The notes below the pieces were generated by a model that saw nothing but the letters and a program-made list of their open reading frames with translations, did no database searches and was not told the DNA's origin. A stretch of DNA of 64,000 nucleotides, taken from NCBI GenBank assembly GCA_024234505.1, contig JACKOD010000005.1:248001-312000 (forward strand), read 5' to 3'. The stretch is from Hahellaceae bacterium (GTDB lineage: Bacteria; Pseudomonadota; Gammaproteobacteria; Pseudomonadales; Oleiphilaceae). Below, piece by piece: positions 36,923 to 44,736 of the stretch (within the stretch, counting starts at the first letter, position 1; every line of letters starts with the position of its first letter). The position numbers and the translations under genes are program-made.

Positions 36923-38199
36923 TGGCGTCTATTACCCGGCGGGTCTATCGCACGTCGTTTCTTCTCAGCTTGTCGGCCATACTGGTGATGGTGCTGGCGG
37001 TCGTGTCTGCCAATGAAGACCTTGAAAACACCATGCTCAATCTCGATTTTGCAGCACAGCGAGATTTTATTATTGGCCAGCACAAACCAGATCAACAGTT
37101 GTACTGGCATACCGCCAATCTGGTGGCCATCTATGTGCCGGGCAGCATGCAGAAAGATTACCCCTTCCCGCCGATGTTTCAGGGGCTGGAGGCTCCCTAT
37201 GCCGGAGAATGGGACGAGAATGATCGAAGCTATCTGATCAATGTCGAACGCACACAGCAAGGCCGTTTGTATCTGGCAAGAGACATCACCCTGTTTGAAG
37301 CGCGGGAATCACTTTTCTTCTGGGTGATGATCGCAGTGAGCGGTGTCATTATCGGTGTTAGCTTTCTGCTGGCTATTTTTAGCGGTCGCCGGTTAACTCT
37401 GCCTTTAAAGGAATTGTCGGATCATATCCGCCAGACTCCGGTCGGGCAGAGCATGCCACGCCTGAACCTGAACTTTAAAGATACCGAGCTTCAGGTGATT
37501 GCCCAAACCTTTAATCAGTTTTTGATTGAAATGGAACGATTTGTGAAACGCGAATCTTCGCTGGTTAATCTCGCCAGCCATGAACTCCGCACGCCCATTA
37601 CGGTGATTCTGGGAGCGATTGAGGTGATGGAACAACGCAATCTACTCTCGTCCAAAGACAAAGAAACCTTGCTGAGAATCCGGCGTTCGGCAGATGAAAT
37701 GCAATCCAATATCAGCACGCTGCTGAAGCTGTCGCGCCGCGAAGAAGGCGCGGTTGTGTCCTCGACGTTATCCCTGCCGGGCATTCTGGAAGAAGTACTT
37801 GAAGATTTAGGTGAAACCTACGACGTCTATCAGCGTATTGAAATGACTCAGGTGCTGGATGAAAAAGTGTTTGCGGATCCGGTGCTGGTAAAAATGTTAC
37901 TGCGGAATGTGATACAGAATGCGTTGCAACATACACGTATGGAAATTCAGATAGCGATCGGGCACGGTGTCATTGCCATTTCTGATCAGGGTGCCGGTCT
38001 GAATCTGGTGCAGCAGGCGACCCTGAGTGGAAGCCGCCCCGCGCCCGGGAGTCATGGGGTCGGTGGATTGGGGCTTTTTATCGTGACACTGATATGCGAA
38101 CGCTTGTCCTGGCAACTGGCAGTACGAGACCGAACGGGCGGGGGAACGCAAATCTTGTTGACCTACCGGAAAACGGACGGCGTGGAAAACAGGGAATGA
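36922..38199 (+). CDS. Sensor histidine kinase of the glycan-modification operon
   Basis: A 425-residue inner-membrane kinase. TM1 lies at about 11-30 and TM2 at about 132-154, bracketing a periplasmic domain of roughly 100 residues. A HAMP-like linker leads to HisKA (LASHELRTPITVILGAIEV with the phospho-His) and HATPase_c (RNVIQNALQHT, ISDQGAGLN, GVGGLGLFIVTLICE). Its start overlaps the stop of the response regulator gene, with GGGAGAG upstream, so the pair is cognate. The signal sensed is unknown. Confidence 0.92.
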   Translation: MASITRRVYRTSFLLSLSAILVMVLAVVSANEDLENTMLNLDFAAQRDFIIGQHKPDQQLYWHTANLVAIYVPGSMQKDYPFPPMFQGLEAPYAGEWDENDRSYLINVERTQQGRLYLARDITLFEARESLFFWVMIAVSGVIIGVSFLLAIFSGRRLTLPLKELSDHIRQTPVGQSMPRLNLNFKDTELQVIAQTFNQFLIEMERFVKRESSLVNLASHELRTPITVILGAIEVMEQRNLLSSKDKETLLRIRRSADEMQSNISTLLKLSRREEGAVVSSTLSLPGILEEVLEDLGETYDVYQRIEMTQVLDEKVFADPVLVKMLLRNVIQNALQHTRMEIQIAIGHGVIAISDQGAGLNLVQQATLSGSRPAPGSHGVGGLGLFIVTLICERLSWQLAVRDRTGGGTQILLTYRKTDGVENRE

Positions 38200-38341
38200 C
38201 ACTTGATTCGGATCATGGCGTTTGGTGCGATCAATACTACACTGCTATGACAGTCTTGGATAAAAGCATTAAAACTATCTGAATTCAGTGTTAACTGATT
38301 AAAACCATTAGCCGAATAAAACAATTAAAAGTGAGAATGCC

Positions 38342-38608
38342 ATGCCTTTCAGCCCAGAACTTGTTGACGAATTGAATGTACTCATCAAATTTAACCTCTC
38401 CACCACTCAAGAAGGTATCAAGGTACACAAGACCGCGAGTCCGGCTATTATCAGTGCAACTGAACGCCTGTTTGCAAAAGGTCTGATCACTCAGGCCGAT
38501 GGCGGATACCTCACCCCGATGGGTCAGGAAACGGCCGTTCACGCTCAGGAACTAATTGACCTGCTCACCGCAGGGTCAGCCGAAGAAGTGGCTTGCTGCG
38601 CCCACTAA
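38342..38608 (+). CDS. TIGR02647-type small conserved protein
   Basis: An 88-residue cytoplasmic protein whose whole length fits the TIGR02647 family as I recall it: MPFSPELVDELNVLIKFNLS at the N-terminus, QEGIKVHKTASP, and a C-terminal RLFAKGLITQADGGYLT. The function of this family is unknown. It is common in Pseudomonas-like gammaproteobacteria. The two Cys near the C-terminus (EVACCAH) may not be conserved. Confidence 0.85.
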   Translation: MPFSPELVDELNVLIKFNLSTTQEGIKVHKTASPAIISATERLFAKGLITQADGGYLTPMGQETAVHAQELIDLLTAGSAEEVACCAH

Positions 38609-38625
38609 CCCGATTTTAACGGCCA

Positions 38626-38695
38626 GAGCACCTTTCGTTTTATTCTCATAATGTTTTGTCGGCAAACCGCCGACTACAAAAATAGAGAGGTGCTC
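38626..38695. repeat. Nested inverted repeat downstream of the TIGR02647-type gene
   Basis: Outer arms GAGCACCT (38626-38633) and AGGTGCTC (38688-38695) enclose an inner hairpin GTCGGC/GCCGAC (38658-38674) with a 5-nt loop. The surrounding TTTTGT and ACAAAA can extend the inner stem. It does not end in a T-run and has no cassette-type core heptamer. The 38609-38813 gap contains no gene I can support. Confidence 0.5.
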
Positions 38696-38813
38696 CATCG
38701 TCCATTACACCCCGGAACAAGGTTTGACGTTCCATCGTGCGGGCCAATAGAAGCCTCCGTATCTGTTTGTCACCGAACGCGATGCAAATTCCATTGAGCA
38801 AGGAGCAAACTAA

Positions 38814-39185
38814 ATGGAAGTGATTCGTTCTGATGAAATCATAGCATTTGAAAATTCTGGCGTTATATCAAGGCAACTGATTTTCCCCGAAAACTCTAAC
38901 TCCGAACGTGTTGCGATCACAAAGGTTTCAATGCCTCCCGGCACCATAAACCCCAGACACGCTCACGAATCTTCCGAACAAATATGGGTCGCCCTTGAGG
39001 GTCATGGTTTATTGATGCTGAGTGAGGATCAGACACTTGAATTTCAGGCCGGTGATGTTGTTCGTTTCTCGGAAAATGAAATTCACGGATTCCACAATAC
39101 AGGTAACGTGGATTTTGTTTACCTGTCTGTAATGTCGCCACCTTTAAATTTTCGAACTGCCTATGAGCGAGAATGGTCAGCTTAA
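38814..39185 (+). CDS. Cupin-domain protein
   Basis: A 123-residue single-domain cupin. Motif 1 reads PRHAHESSEQIWVALEGHG and motif 2 reads FQAGDVVRFSENEIHGFHN, supplying the His/Glu metal ligands of a small beta barrel. Such proteins range from isomerases to small-molecule sensors, so the activity cannot be named. AAGGAGC precedes the start. It is the last gene before the low-GC, repeat-rich region and may already belong to the accessory segment. Confidence 0.85.
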   Translation: MEVIRSDEIIAFENSGVISRQLIFPENSNSERVAITKVSMPPGTINPRHAHESSEQIWVALEGHGLLMLSEDQTLEFQAGDVVRFSENEIHGFHNTGNVDFVYLSVMSPPLNFRTAYEREWSA

Positions 39186-39275
39186 CTATTTGGCTGTTAT
39201 TCACCCTTGGGCGGGGGTAATGATTAGCTGACAGCGAATATAGATGCCTTTGAACGTCCAGAGATAGTCGAACGC

Positions 39276-39369
39276 AATTCGTATATCCCGGAATTTTTTA
39301 AAATGTGAATATAAATCAATGAACTAGCAATGTGATAGACGAACACTAAATTAACTGGATATACGAATT
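39276..39369. repeat. 13-bp perfect inverted repeat in an AT-rich gap
   Basis: AATTCGTATATCC (39276-39288) and GGATATACGAATT (39357-39369) are exact reverse complements 68 bp apart. A further GAAC/GTTC pair lies just outside across two mismatches. The 39186-39511 gap around it is AT-rich and holds no gene I can support. The span is attC-like in size, but no GTTRRRY/RYYYAAC pair frames it. Confidence 0.55.
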
Positions 39370-39511
39370 CAGTTCGCAAAAAACGCTGACGCCTAGTCAT
39401 TGTTTTTATAATTATTTGAAATTACTGGAAAAGTTAAAAAGCGATGTCTAGGATAGGCGAACATGTGATCTATGAAATTGGTTCGTATAATTAGCTGGTA
39501 TCCATGAAATC

Positions 39512-40048
39512 ATGAAAAATTGCTACGTACTGATGCTAATTTTTCTTTGTTTAAATGCTCACACAGAAGAGTATTTGGGGCGTGATATGTCGAGTTGGCC
39601 TCAGACAGAGGCCAGAAAGGTAAAAAATGATTTTGCTGCTTGGCTCTTGGTTACCCCAAACATGGATTGGCAAGAAAAATGGGATACTCCACCGGATACG
39701 GTACCCTATTATGATGAAGCTAAAGAAGTTCAAGTTGGTGACCAGTTAGTTGTCCTGACATTTTTCGCCAACCCAGGGGTAGATGAAAGCGGTCATGCAG
39801 TTGTTAGGTGTTCGCTGAAGGTGACAAGGCCTGATGGGACTTTATCAGTTCCCAAACAAGACTTTGATTGCATGAATGGTGCTCTAAGGGGTGAACCAAG
39901 AAATATACGTTTGTCACCGGCAGTTATTCAGTTCACTGCTGAGCCTAGGGATGTAAAAGGGATTTGGACAGTCGATGTGATATTGGAAGATACCATTCGT
40001 GAGGTCACCTTGGATCTCACGACAACGTATGAACTTGTGAGCCGGTAA
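39512..40048 (+). CDS. Hypothetical exported protein, possibly cut by an IS1182-like fragment
   Basis: A 178-residue protein with a signal peptide (about 1-18, YVLMLIFLCLNAHTEE). The rest looks like a secreted beta-rich domain (QLVVLTFFANPGVDESG, then VVRCSLKVTRPDGTL, and WTVDVILEDTIREVTLDL). I do not recognise the family. The transposase fragment begins immediately after the stop in the same frame, so the natural 3' end of this gene, and any cassette recombination site behind it, may have been lost. Confidence 0.6.
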   Translation: MKNCYVLMLIFLCLNAHTEEYLGRDMSSWPQTEARKVKNDFAAWLLVTPNMDWQEKWDTPPDTVPYYDEAKEVQVGDQLVVLTFFANPGVDESGHAVVRCSLKVTRPDGTLSVPKQDFDCMNGALRGEPRNIRLSPAVIQFTAEPRDVKGIWTVDVILEDTIREVTLDLTTTYELVSR

Positions 40049-40837
40049 TCTGCACCCGGGCATTTGCTTGAGGGGCAAGAGCACCACACCCTCAAGCCCG
40101 TGCTGGAACGACTTGCCAAACGCTATCGAAAACTGGGCATCGCCGATGATATCTATGCTCAGGGCACTGTCGTCACGGCAGACACGGGCTTTGCCAACGA
40201 AGCCAACATGAACTATCTGCATGAGCAGCAGATTAATGGCTATATTCCCGACAATCAGTTTCGCAGTCGCGATCCCAAGTTTGCGGAACAAAAGCGGAAG
40301 CATGGCAAGCGACACCAGAATACCATGCCGAAATCGCAGAGAAGCCACCGTTCCAAAGCAGTGATACCGGCCAGTGAGTTCGCGTTTGATTCAGTAAATA
40401 TGATCTGCGTTTGCCCTGCAGGAGAGCAATTAAGTTGTCGCGGCGAATATACCGACGCCTATGGGAACCCGAAAGTCTGGTTTGAAGGACGATTAAAACA
40501 ATGCCGGAACTGCCAGCTAAAAGAGAAGTGCATGCAGAACCCGGAAACCGCGAATCACAACAAAGGCCATGGCCGGGTGGTGACGTTTATCTTGGCAGGT
40601 AAACGTCCACCGTCTTACACCGATTGGATGAAACACCGAATCGACAGTGATTATGGACGACAAATCTACAGCCATCGCATGTCGGTGGTGGAACCGGTCT
40701 TCGGTAACCTTAGCACCAACAAACGGCTTAACCGCTTCAGTTTAAGAGGCAAAGCCAAGGTACAGGGCCAATGGCAGTTGTACTGTCTGGTGCACAATAT
40801 TGAGAAGTTGAAGAACTATGGTGAATTAACGAGTTGA
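40049..40837 (+). pseudogene. Transposase fragment, IS1182-like
   Basis: About 260 codons remain open from just after the upstream stop. They include VVTADTGFANEANMNYLHEQ (catalytic Asp region) and FQFRSRDPKF-like sequence. A Cys cluster (CVCPAGEQLSC, CRNCQLKEKCMQNP) and MSVVEPVFGNLSTNKRLNRF with the catalytic Glu follow. This matches the C-terminal half of IS1182-type DDE transposases. No N-terminal domain, start codon or ribosome site belongs to it, so it is a 5'-truncated pseudogene. Confidence 0.85.
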
Positions 40838-41003
40838 ATAACCTGCGGACTGCCCAATCACGGCTGCTTTTAATGCCAAAATCGATCCATTGAGCGTTGC
40901 AGAAAATAAAGTTGCGATAGAATCAGTAAAACGGCAAATTACATAAAGCTAAATTGATAAAGCCGAAGGACGAGCCTTGGTAAATGGGTTTTTCTACAGG
41001 CTC
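40049..41003 (+). mobile_element. IS1182-like remnant, copy 1 (transposase C-terminal part plus right end)
   Basis: The unit contains the last 260 or so codons of an IS1182-type transposase (40049-40837) and a 166-bp right-end tail. The tail holds a GACGAGCCT/AGGCTCG inverted repeat and finishes GGGTTTTTCTACAGGCTC immediately before GTTAGGC (41004). Shorter copies of the same end lie at 43394-43574 and 45540-45922. The left end and the N-terminal half of the transposase are missing. Confidence 0.75.
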
Positions 41004-41138
41004 GTTAGGCATAAAAAAGCCCCTCAGTAGGGCCTGCAAGAACTTGGGAGTAAGGTATAGATGCACCTGGGGTATCACCGTAAAATCCAGCATAAGTGGA
41101 AATTTACGTACAAATGATAATTGAGAGGAGTCCGAGCA

Positions 41139-41339
41139 ATGTCCAAAATTACTGGATATCCTGAGTGTCACCGTCAAAATAAATATGTATTGCCCACGCT
41201 TTTAGTCTTTTTTGTACGCCATCCATTGCGTAAATGCCTTTATAACTTCGGCTTACTCCCACGATTTCAAAAGTTTGGTCAAAATATGGCCCTCCCTTTT
41301 GGTTTCGCCAGAGTAGAAAATAACATATGTATCAATTAA
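41139..41339 (+). CDS. Small hypothetical protein of cassette A
   Basis: A 66-codon frame starting MSKITGYPECHRQNKYVLPT, with GAGAGGAG about eight bases before the ATG. It has a hydrophobic stretch (VLPTLLVFFV) and many basic residues. The good ribosome site and position just inside a cassette support it. The opposite strand carries an open frame of similar length (ending SYKGIYAMDGVQKRLKAWA), so coding here is uncertain. No family is recognised. Confidence 0.3.
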   Translation: MSKITGYPECHRQNKYVLPTLLVFFVRHPLRKCLYNFGLLPRFQKFGQNMALPFGFARVENNICIN

Positions 41340-41348
41340 GTAAAATGC

Positions 41349-41891
41349 CTAACACATATGAGCCTTCTCCGAGTCAAGGGACAAGGGGATCCTCTTAGTC
41401 GCGAAGCGACTAATGGTTTTTACCACTAAATCAGCACCTTGCTTCATCTGTCATCGTCGGCTGTTAAGGGGAGCTTACAGCAAACACATATAGGGGCTCT
41501 CTTATGGCGGGGTCGCCCGCCGGCCTGACCGGTAAACTCCATTTGATGGGTCAGGGGCACCAGACATTCATCGGTTAACCTCGCTCCGGCACTATTCAAG
41601 GGGCAGGCTGCATCGCGCCAGTTATACGCAGGCTCGGGCAAGGTGTAAGCGCCTTGTTAATGGTTTTCATGCACGCCAATGAGGTGGCTAATCAAGTGTG
41701 CGGGGCTCAGGTATCGGGTGTATAAAGCCCACAGACGAACTGCATGTTCAGTCAGCCGACACGGGACGTTTCGGAAAACACCGTTCACACTCCACCGCCA
41801 GCCCAGTTAGACGTTAGGCTCACCTCATTGCGTGACTAACCCGTTAAGAATCGTTTTTCATCGAATACCGTCCTGTGCTTAAGCATAAAGA
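41349..41891. repeat. 543-bp direct repeat, copy 1
   Basis: This stretch recurs at 44139-44681 at constant offset (2790 bp) with about five substitutions and no indels. Each copy begins inside the CTAAC of an inverse-core-like heptamer and ends where an IS5-type terminal repeat begins. It includes a tandem GTTAGACGTTAGGC (41806-41819), a minus-strand 65-codon frame (TTG start) and a terminator-like hairpin. It is GC-rich compared with its surroundings. The nature of the element is unknown. Confidence 0.9.
41395..41420 (+). terminator. Terminator-like hairpin in repeat copy 1
   Basis: TTAGTCGC (41395-41402), loop GAA, GCGACTAA (41406-41413), then TGGTTTTTA. It would stop plus-strand transcription leaving a cassette gene. 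Confidence 0.5.
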
Positions 41892-43393
41892 GTCGACCTC
41901 GCACAACCAAAAAACCCAGCAAATTCAGCCCAATACAGTAGTTATCAGCTAAACTAACTACAACATTTTGCTTATTCTTCATCAAAAGGTTGCAGTTTTT
42001 TATGATCCCAAAGGAAAGGAAGCCCGAAAAACAGCGAGAACTCTTCAAGCATTATCTTGAAGACATGATCGATAGGCGTCATGAACTGGTGTTATTAACA
42101 CACCGGATTGACTGGGATGCCACCGCTGACTTTTTCGCACGCTACTACTGCCCAAATAATGGCCAGCCGGGTTCTCCCATTCGTTTACAGGTTGGCTTGC
42201 AGATGCTTAAACACCTTTCCAATCTTTCTGATGAAGACGTGGTAAGGCGTTGGGTTGAAAACCCCTACTGGCAATACCTTTGTGGTGAAGAGGAATTCCA
42301 ACATCGTCTGCCGATGGATGACGGCACGATGGCCCGATTTCGCCAACGGATTGGAGAAGAAGGTGCTGCCGCATTGTTAAAAATGTCGATCGCACTGGGC
42401 GAGGCCACCGGCGTGATTTCCCCTGAGAGCTGCCGGATCGTCGTCGCCGACACCACAGTGATGCCCAAAGCGATCAGTCATCCCACAGACAGCAAGCTGA
42501 TGGGCAAGGCCTTGATCAAACTGGTCGGGGCCGCCAAACAGGCGGGCGTACGCTTCCGACAAACCTATCTGCGTGAGCTGCCCGCCTTGCAACTGCGGAT
42601 AGGCCGCTATGCTCATGCGCGGCAATTTAAGCGTATGCGAAAGCTGCTAAAAGTACTCGGCAACTACCTGGGGCGGGTCTGGCGTGAGGTAGGTCGGCAA
42701 GTCCCGGTAGAACATCAGGAACCCGCACTGCAACAAGCCTGGTATCAGGCAGGCAAATTGCTGCAACAACACTGGCAGCCGGAGATGCGGCCACGATTGT
42801 ATAGCCTGCATGAACCGCAGGTTGCCTGTATTGCCAAGGGCAAGGCGAGAACCCCCTACGAGTTTGGTTGCAAAGTGAGTGTGGTGACCACCGCCGAGGA
42901 AGGTTTTGTGCTGGACTGTCAGGCCCTCGCCGGCAATCCCTACGATGGGCATACCTTAGAGTCGGCCTTGCGACGGGTTTATCTGCATACGCACAAGATG
43001 CCTTATCACGCCTTGGTGGATCGAGGTTATAAAGGTAGTGAACACACCCTTTACAGCCAAGTGCATATTACGGGGCGCAAGATAGGAAAAGGGAAAGTAC
43101 ACAAGCAGCAAGATCGGCGAAACGGCATTGAACCGGTGATAGGCCATCTGAAGAACTACGGCTTAATGGATCGTTGTTATCTGAAGGGATTGGCGGGTGA
43201 CAAAGTGCACGCCCTACTGTGTGCCGTTGGTTACAACCTGAGAAAGATCCTGCGCAAATTGCGAGAGGTTTTATTGGGCTCGAATTCCGGGAACGATGTA
43301 AGTGCAACGATTGTCGCGTTAGTGATGCAGCTTTCGATGATGATTAGTATGAAAACCCGACTTGCTTAAAAAGCGTGGTTCGGCGAGGGCGAC
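41892..43393 (+). mobile_element. IS5-like insertion sequence, about 1.5 kb, apparently complete
   Basis: The left end GTCGACCTCGCACAACCA and the reverse complement of the right end, GTCGCCCTCGCCGAACCA, agree at 15 of 18 positions and bound 1502 bp. One intact transposase gene (42002-43369) fills it. The flanks are GA on both sides, so any target duplication is at most 2 bp. It separates the 543-bp repeat from an IS1182-like right end. Confidence 0.8.
42002..43369 (+). CDS. IS5-family transposase
   Basis: A 455-residue DDE transposase. The N-terminal region has GQPGSPIRLQVGLQMLKHLS and DEDVVRRWVENPYWQYLCGE, typical of the long IS5-type proteins. The catalytic Asp residues lie in VVADTTVMPKAI and ALVDRGYKG, and the Glu in RNGIEPVIGHLKNYGLMDRC. 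The frame is uninterrupted. ATG 42002 is preferred over a TTG 12 bp upstream. It is probably functional. Confidence 0.9.
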   Translation: MIPKERKPEKQRELFKHYLEDMIDRRHELVLLTHRIDWDATADFFARYYCPNNGQPGSPIRLQVGLQMLKHLSNLSDEDVVRRWVENPYWQYLCGEEEFQHRLPMDDGTMARFRQRIGEEGAAALLKMSIALGEATGVISPESCRIVVADTTVMPKAISHPTDSKLMGKALIKLVGAAKQAGVRFRQTYLRELPALQLRIGRYAHARQFKRMRKLLKVLGNYLGRVWREVGRQVPVEHQEPALQQAWYQAGKLLQQHWQPEMRPRLYSLHEPQVACIAKGKARTPYEFGCKVSVVTTAEEGFVLDCQALAGNPYDGHTLESALRRVYLHTHKMPYHALVDRGYKGSEHTLYSQVHITGRKIGKGKVHKQQDRRNGIEPVIGHLKNYGLMDRCYLKGLAGDKVHALLCAVGYNLRKILRKLREVLLGSNSGNDVSATIVALVMQLSMMISMKTRLA

Positions 43394-43574
43394 GAATTAA
43401 CGAGTTGAATAACCTGCGGAATGCCCAATCACGGCTGCTTTTAATGTCAAAATCGATTCATTGGGCGTTGCAGAAAATAAAGTTGCGATAAAAGCAGTAA
43501 AGCGGCAAATTACCTAAAACTAAATTGAGAAAGCCGAAGGATAAGCTCGGATTTATGGGTTTTTCTACAGGCTC
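43394..43574 (+). mobile_element. IS1182-like right end, copy 2 (no transposase)
   Basis: It begins GAATTAACGAGTTGAATAAC, matching copy 1 from 40824 onward (the last transposase codons and the tail), and runs to TTTTTCTACAGGCTC directly before GTTAGCT (43575). Its left side is cut by the IS5-like element. Identity to copy 1 is high but the inverted-repeat arm is mutated (GATAAGCTCGG). Confidence 0.75.
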
Positions 43575-43599
43575 GTTAGCTGAAAATCAATACAGCATA

Positions 43600-43627
43600 T
43601 TGACTATAATTGTAATGTAAATACAAT
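43600..43627 (+). promoter_or_regulatory. brnTA promoter with overlapping palindromic operator
   Basis: TTGACT (43600-43605), a 16-bp spacer and TACAAT (43622-43627) form a good sigma70 promoter. ATTGTA (43609-43614) and TACAAT (43622-43627) are inverted repeats spanning it, a likely BrnA-type autorepression site. The expected transcript start falls within a few bases of the BrnT ATG. Confidence 0.65.
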
Positions 43628-43634
43628 GTAGTTT

Positions 43635-43928
43635 ATGGATCACTTAAATTTTGAATGGGATGCAGTTAAAAATGCATCGAATATTAAGAAGCACGGGGTT
43701 TCGTTCGATGAAGCGAAGACTGTGTTTACTGACGAGTACGCCCGAATGATTGCTGACCCCGACCATTCAGAAGACGAGGATAGATTCATTTTGTTAGGTG
43801 AAAGTATTGAATCAAAGTTACTGGTTGTCTGCCACTGTATGAGAGAGGGTGAAAGTATAAGGTTAATTTCAGCACGTAAAGCAGACAAGCGAGAACGCAA
43901 AATATATGAGGGTTATCGTTATGCGTGA
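43635..43928 (+). CDS. brnT: BrnT-family toxin
   Basis: A 97-residue ribonuclease-like toxin. The opening FEWDAVKNASNIKKHGVSFD, then EAKTVFTDEYARMIAD, and the late IRLISARKADKRERKIYEG are the BrnT signature blocks. Toxins of this family cleave RNA and are neutralised by BrnA. The antitoxin gene overlaps its 3' end. No Shine-Dalgarno sequence precedes the ATG, and the promoter is immediately upstream, so translation may be leaderless. It lies in a cassette-like unit, a common niche for such modules. Confidence 0.88.
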   Translation: MDHLNFEWDAVKNASNIKKHGVSFDEAKTVFTDEYARMIADPDHSEDEDRFILLGESIESKLLVVCHCMREGESIRLISARKADKRERKIYEGYRYA

Positions 43929-44130
43929 TCATTATGATTTTTCAAATTCAGTTAAGAACCCTTACGCAAAGAAATTAAAAAAACAGGTAACAATCCGTTT
44001 GGATGAAGACACTGTAGAATACTTTAAGGGCTTGGCGGAAGATAAAGGTATTCCTTATCAGAGCTTAATTAATCTGTATCTGCGAGATTGCGCGCAGACG
44101 CACCGTGACCTGAAAATGCAGTGGCAATAA
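43921..44130 (+). CDS. brnA: BrnA-family antitoxin
   Basis: A 69-residue protein. The N-terminus (MRDHYDFSNSVKNPYAKKLK) is followed by a ribbon-helix-helix-like segment (KQVTIRLDEDTVEYFKGLAE, then DKGIPYQSLINLYLRDC). This is the usual BrnA layout, with the DNA-binding domain at the C-terminus. The start at 43921 overlaps the brnT stop by 8 bp and is preceded by GAGGG. It should repress the promoter at 43600-43627. Confidence 0.85.
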   Translation: MRDHYDFSNSVKNPYAKKLKKQVTIRLDEDTVEYFKGLAEDKGIPYQSLINLYLRDCAQTHRDLKMQWQ

Positions 44131-44138
44131 CGGCTCAG

Positions 44139-44681
44139 CTAACACATATGAGCCTTCTCCGAGTCAAGGGACAAGGGGATCCTCTTAGTCGCGAAGCGAC
44201 TAATGGTTTTTACCACTAAATCAGAACCTTGCTTCATCTGTCATCGTCGGCTGTTAAGGGGAGCTTACAGCAAACACATATAGGGGCTCTCTTATGGCGG
44301 GGTCGCCCGCCGGCCTGACCGGTAAAATCCATTTGATGGGTCAGGGGCACCAGACATTCATCGGTTAACCTCGCTCCGGCACTATTCAAGGGGCAGGCTG
44401 CATCGCGCCAGTTATACGCAGGCTCGGGCAAGGTGTAAGCGCCTTGTTAATGGTTTTCATGCACGCCAATGAGGTGGCTAATCAAGTGTGCGGGGCTCAG
44501 GTATCGGGTGTATAAAGCCCGCAGACGAACTGCATGTTCAGTCAGCCGACACGGGACGTTTCGGAAAACACCGTTCACACTCCACCGCCAGCCCAGTTAG
44601 ACGTTAGGCTCACCTCATTGCGTGACTAACCTGTTAAGAATCGTTTTTCATCGAATACCGTCCTGTGCTTAAGCATAAAGA
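44139..44681. repeat. 543-bp direct repeat, copy 2
   Basis: Nearly identical to 41349-41891 (differences seen: C to A in AGMACC, C to A in TAAMTCC, A to G in CCCRCA and C to T in ACCYGTT). It starts in the CTAAC of AGCTAAC behind brnA and ends exactly at a 55-bp IS5-type remnant. It carries the same GTTAGACGTTAGGC (44596-44609) and the same 65-codon minus-strand frame. Confidence 0.9.
44185..44210 (+). terminator. Terminator-like hairpin in repeat copy 2
   Basis: Same hairpin as at 41395: TTAGTCGC, GAA, GCGACTAA, then TGGTTTTTA. It lies 55 bp after brnA and could terminate the brnTA transcript. Confidence 0.5.
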
Positions 44682-44736
44682 GTCGCCCTCGCCGAACCCC
44701 AGCTTGCTTAAAAAAGCGGGATTCGGCGAGGATGAC
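44682..44736. mobile_element. 55-bp remnant of an IS5-like element (both ends fused)
   Basis: GTCGCCCTCGCCGAACCCC (left terminal repeat) is followed almost directly by CTTGCTTAAAAAAGCGGG, then ATTCGGCGAGGATGAC. The second half matches the right end of the IS at 43361-43393. It occupies the same place relative to the 543-bp repeat as the complete IS does in copy 1, and folds into a hairpin. Confidence 0.75.

Larger units (their letters stand above)
41005..43575 (+). other. Integron-like cassette A (disrupted)
   Basis: It starts at the core-like GTTAGGC (41004-41010). The exact reverse complement GCCTAAC lies at 41347-41353, where an attC inverse core would be expected. After that the site is replaced by the 543-bp repeat, the IS5-like element and an IS1182-like right end, up to the next core GTTAGCT at 43575. 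The only candidate gene is the short one at 41139-41339. No integrase gene is in the window. Confidence 0.5.

Noticed and set aside
38700..38813. Possible gene remnant before the cupin gene (GGAACAAGGTTTGACGTTCC)
   Set aside because: The stretch has no sustained frame and no recognisable protein similarity; only a short GGAAC/GTTCC palindrome-like pattern.
40923..41177. Minus-strand 84-codon frame across the IS1182-like end and cassette A start
   Set aside because: It spans a mobile-element boundary and runs antisense to the repeat tail, with no ribosome site; treated as chance.
41444..41641. 65-codon minus-strand frame, repeated at 44234-44431
   Set aside because: It is preserved in both copies simply because the DNA is nearly identical. 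It begins with TTG, has no clear ribosome site, and matches no family I recognise.
41349..41891. Group IIC-attC intron without its ORF as an explanation of the 543-bp repeat
   Set aside because: The position beside an attC-like inverse core fits, but on either strand I found no GTGYG-type 5' end and no domain V hairpin with its conserved AGC...GTT near the expected 3' end. An Rfam group II search would settle it.
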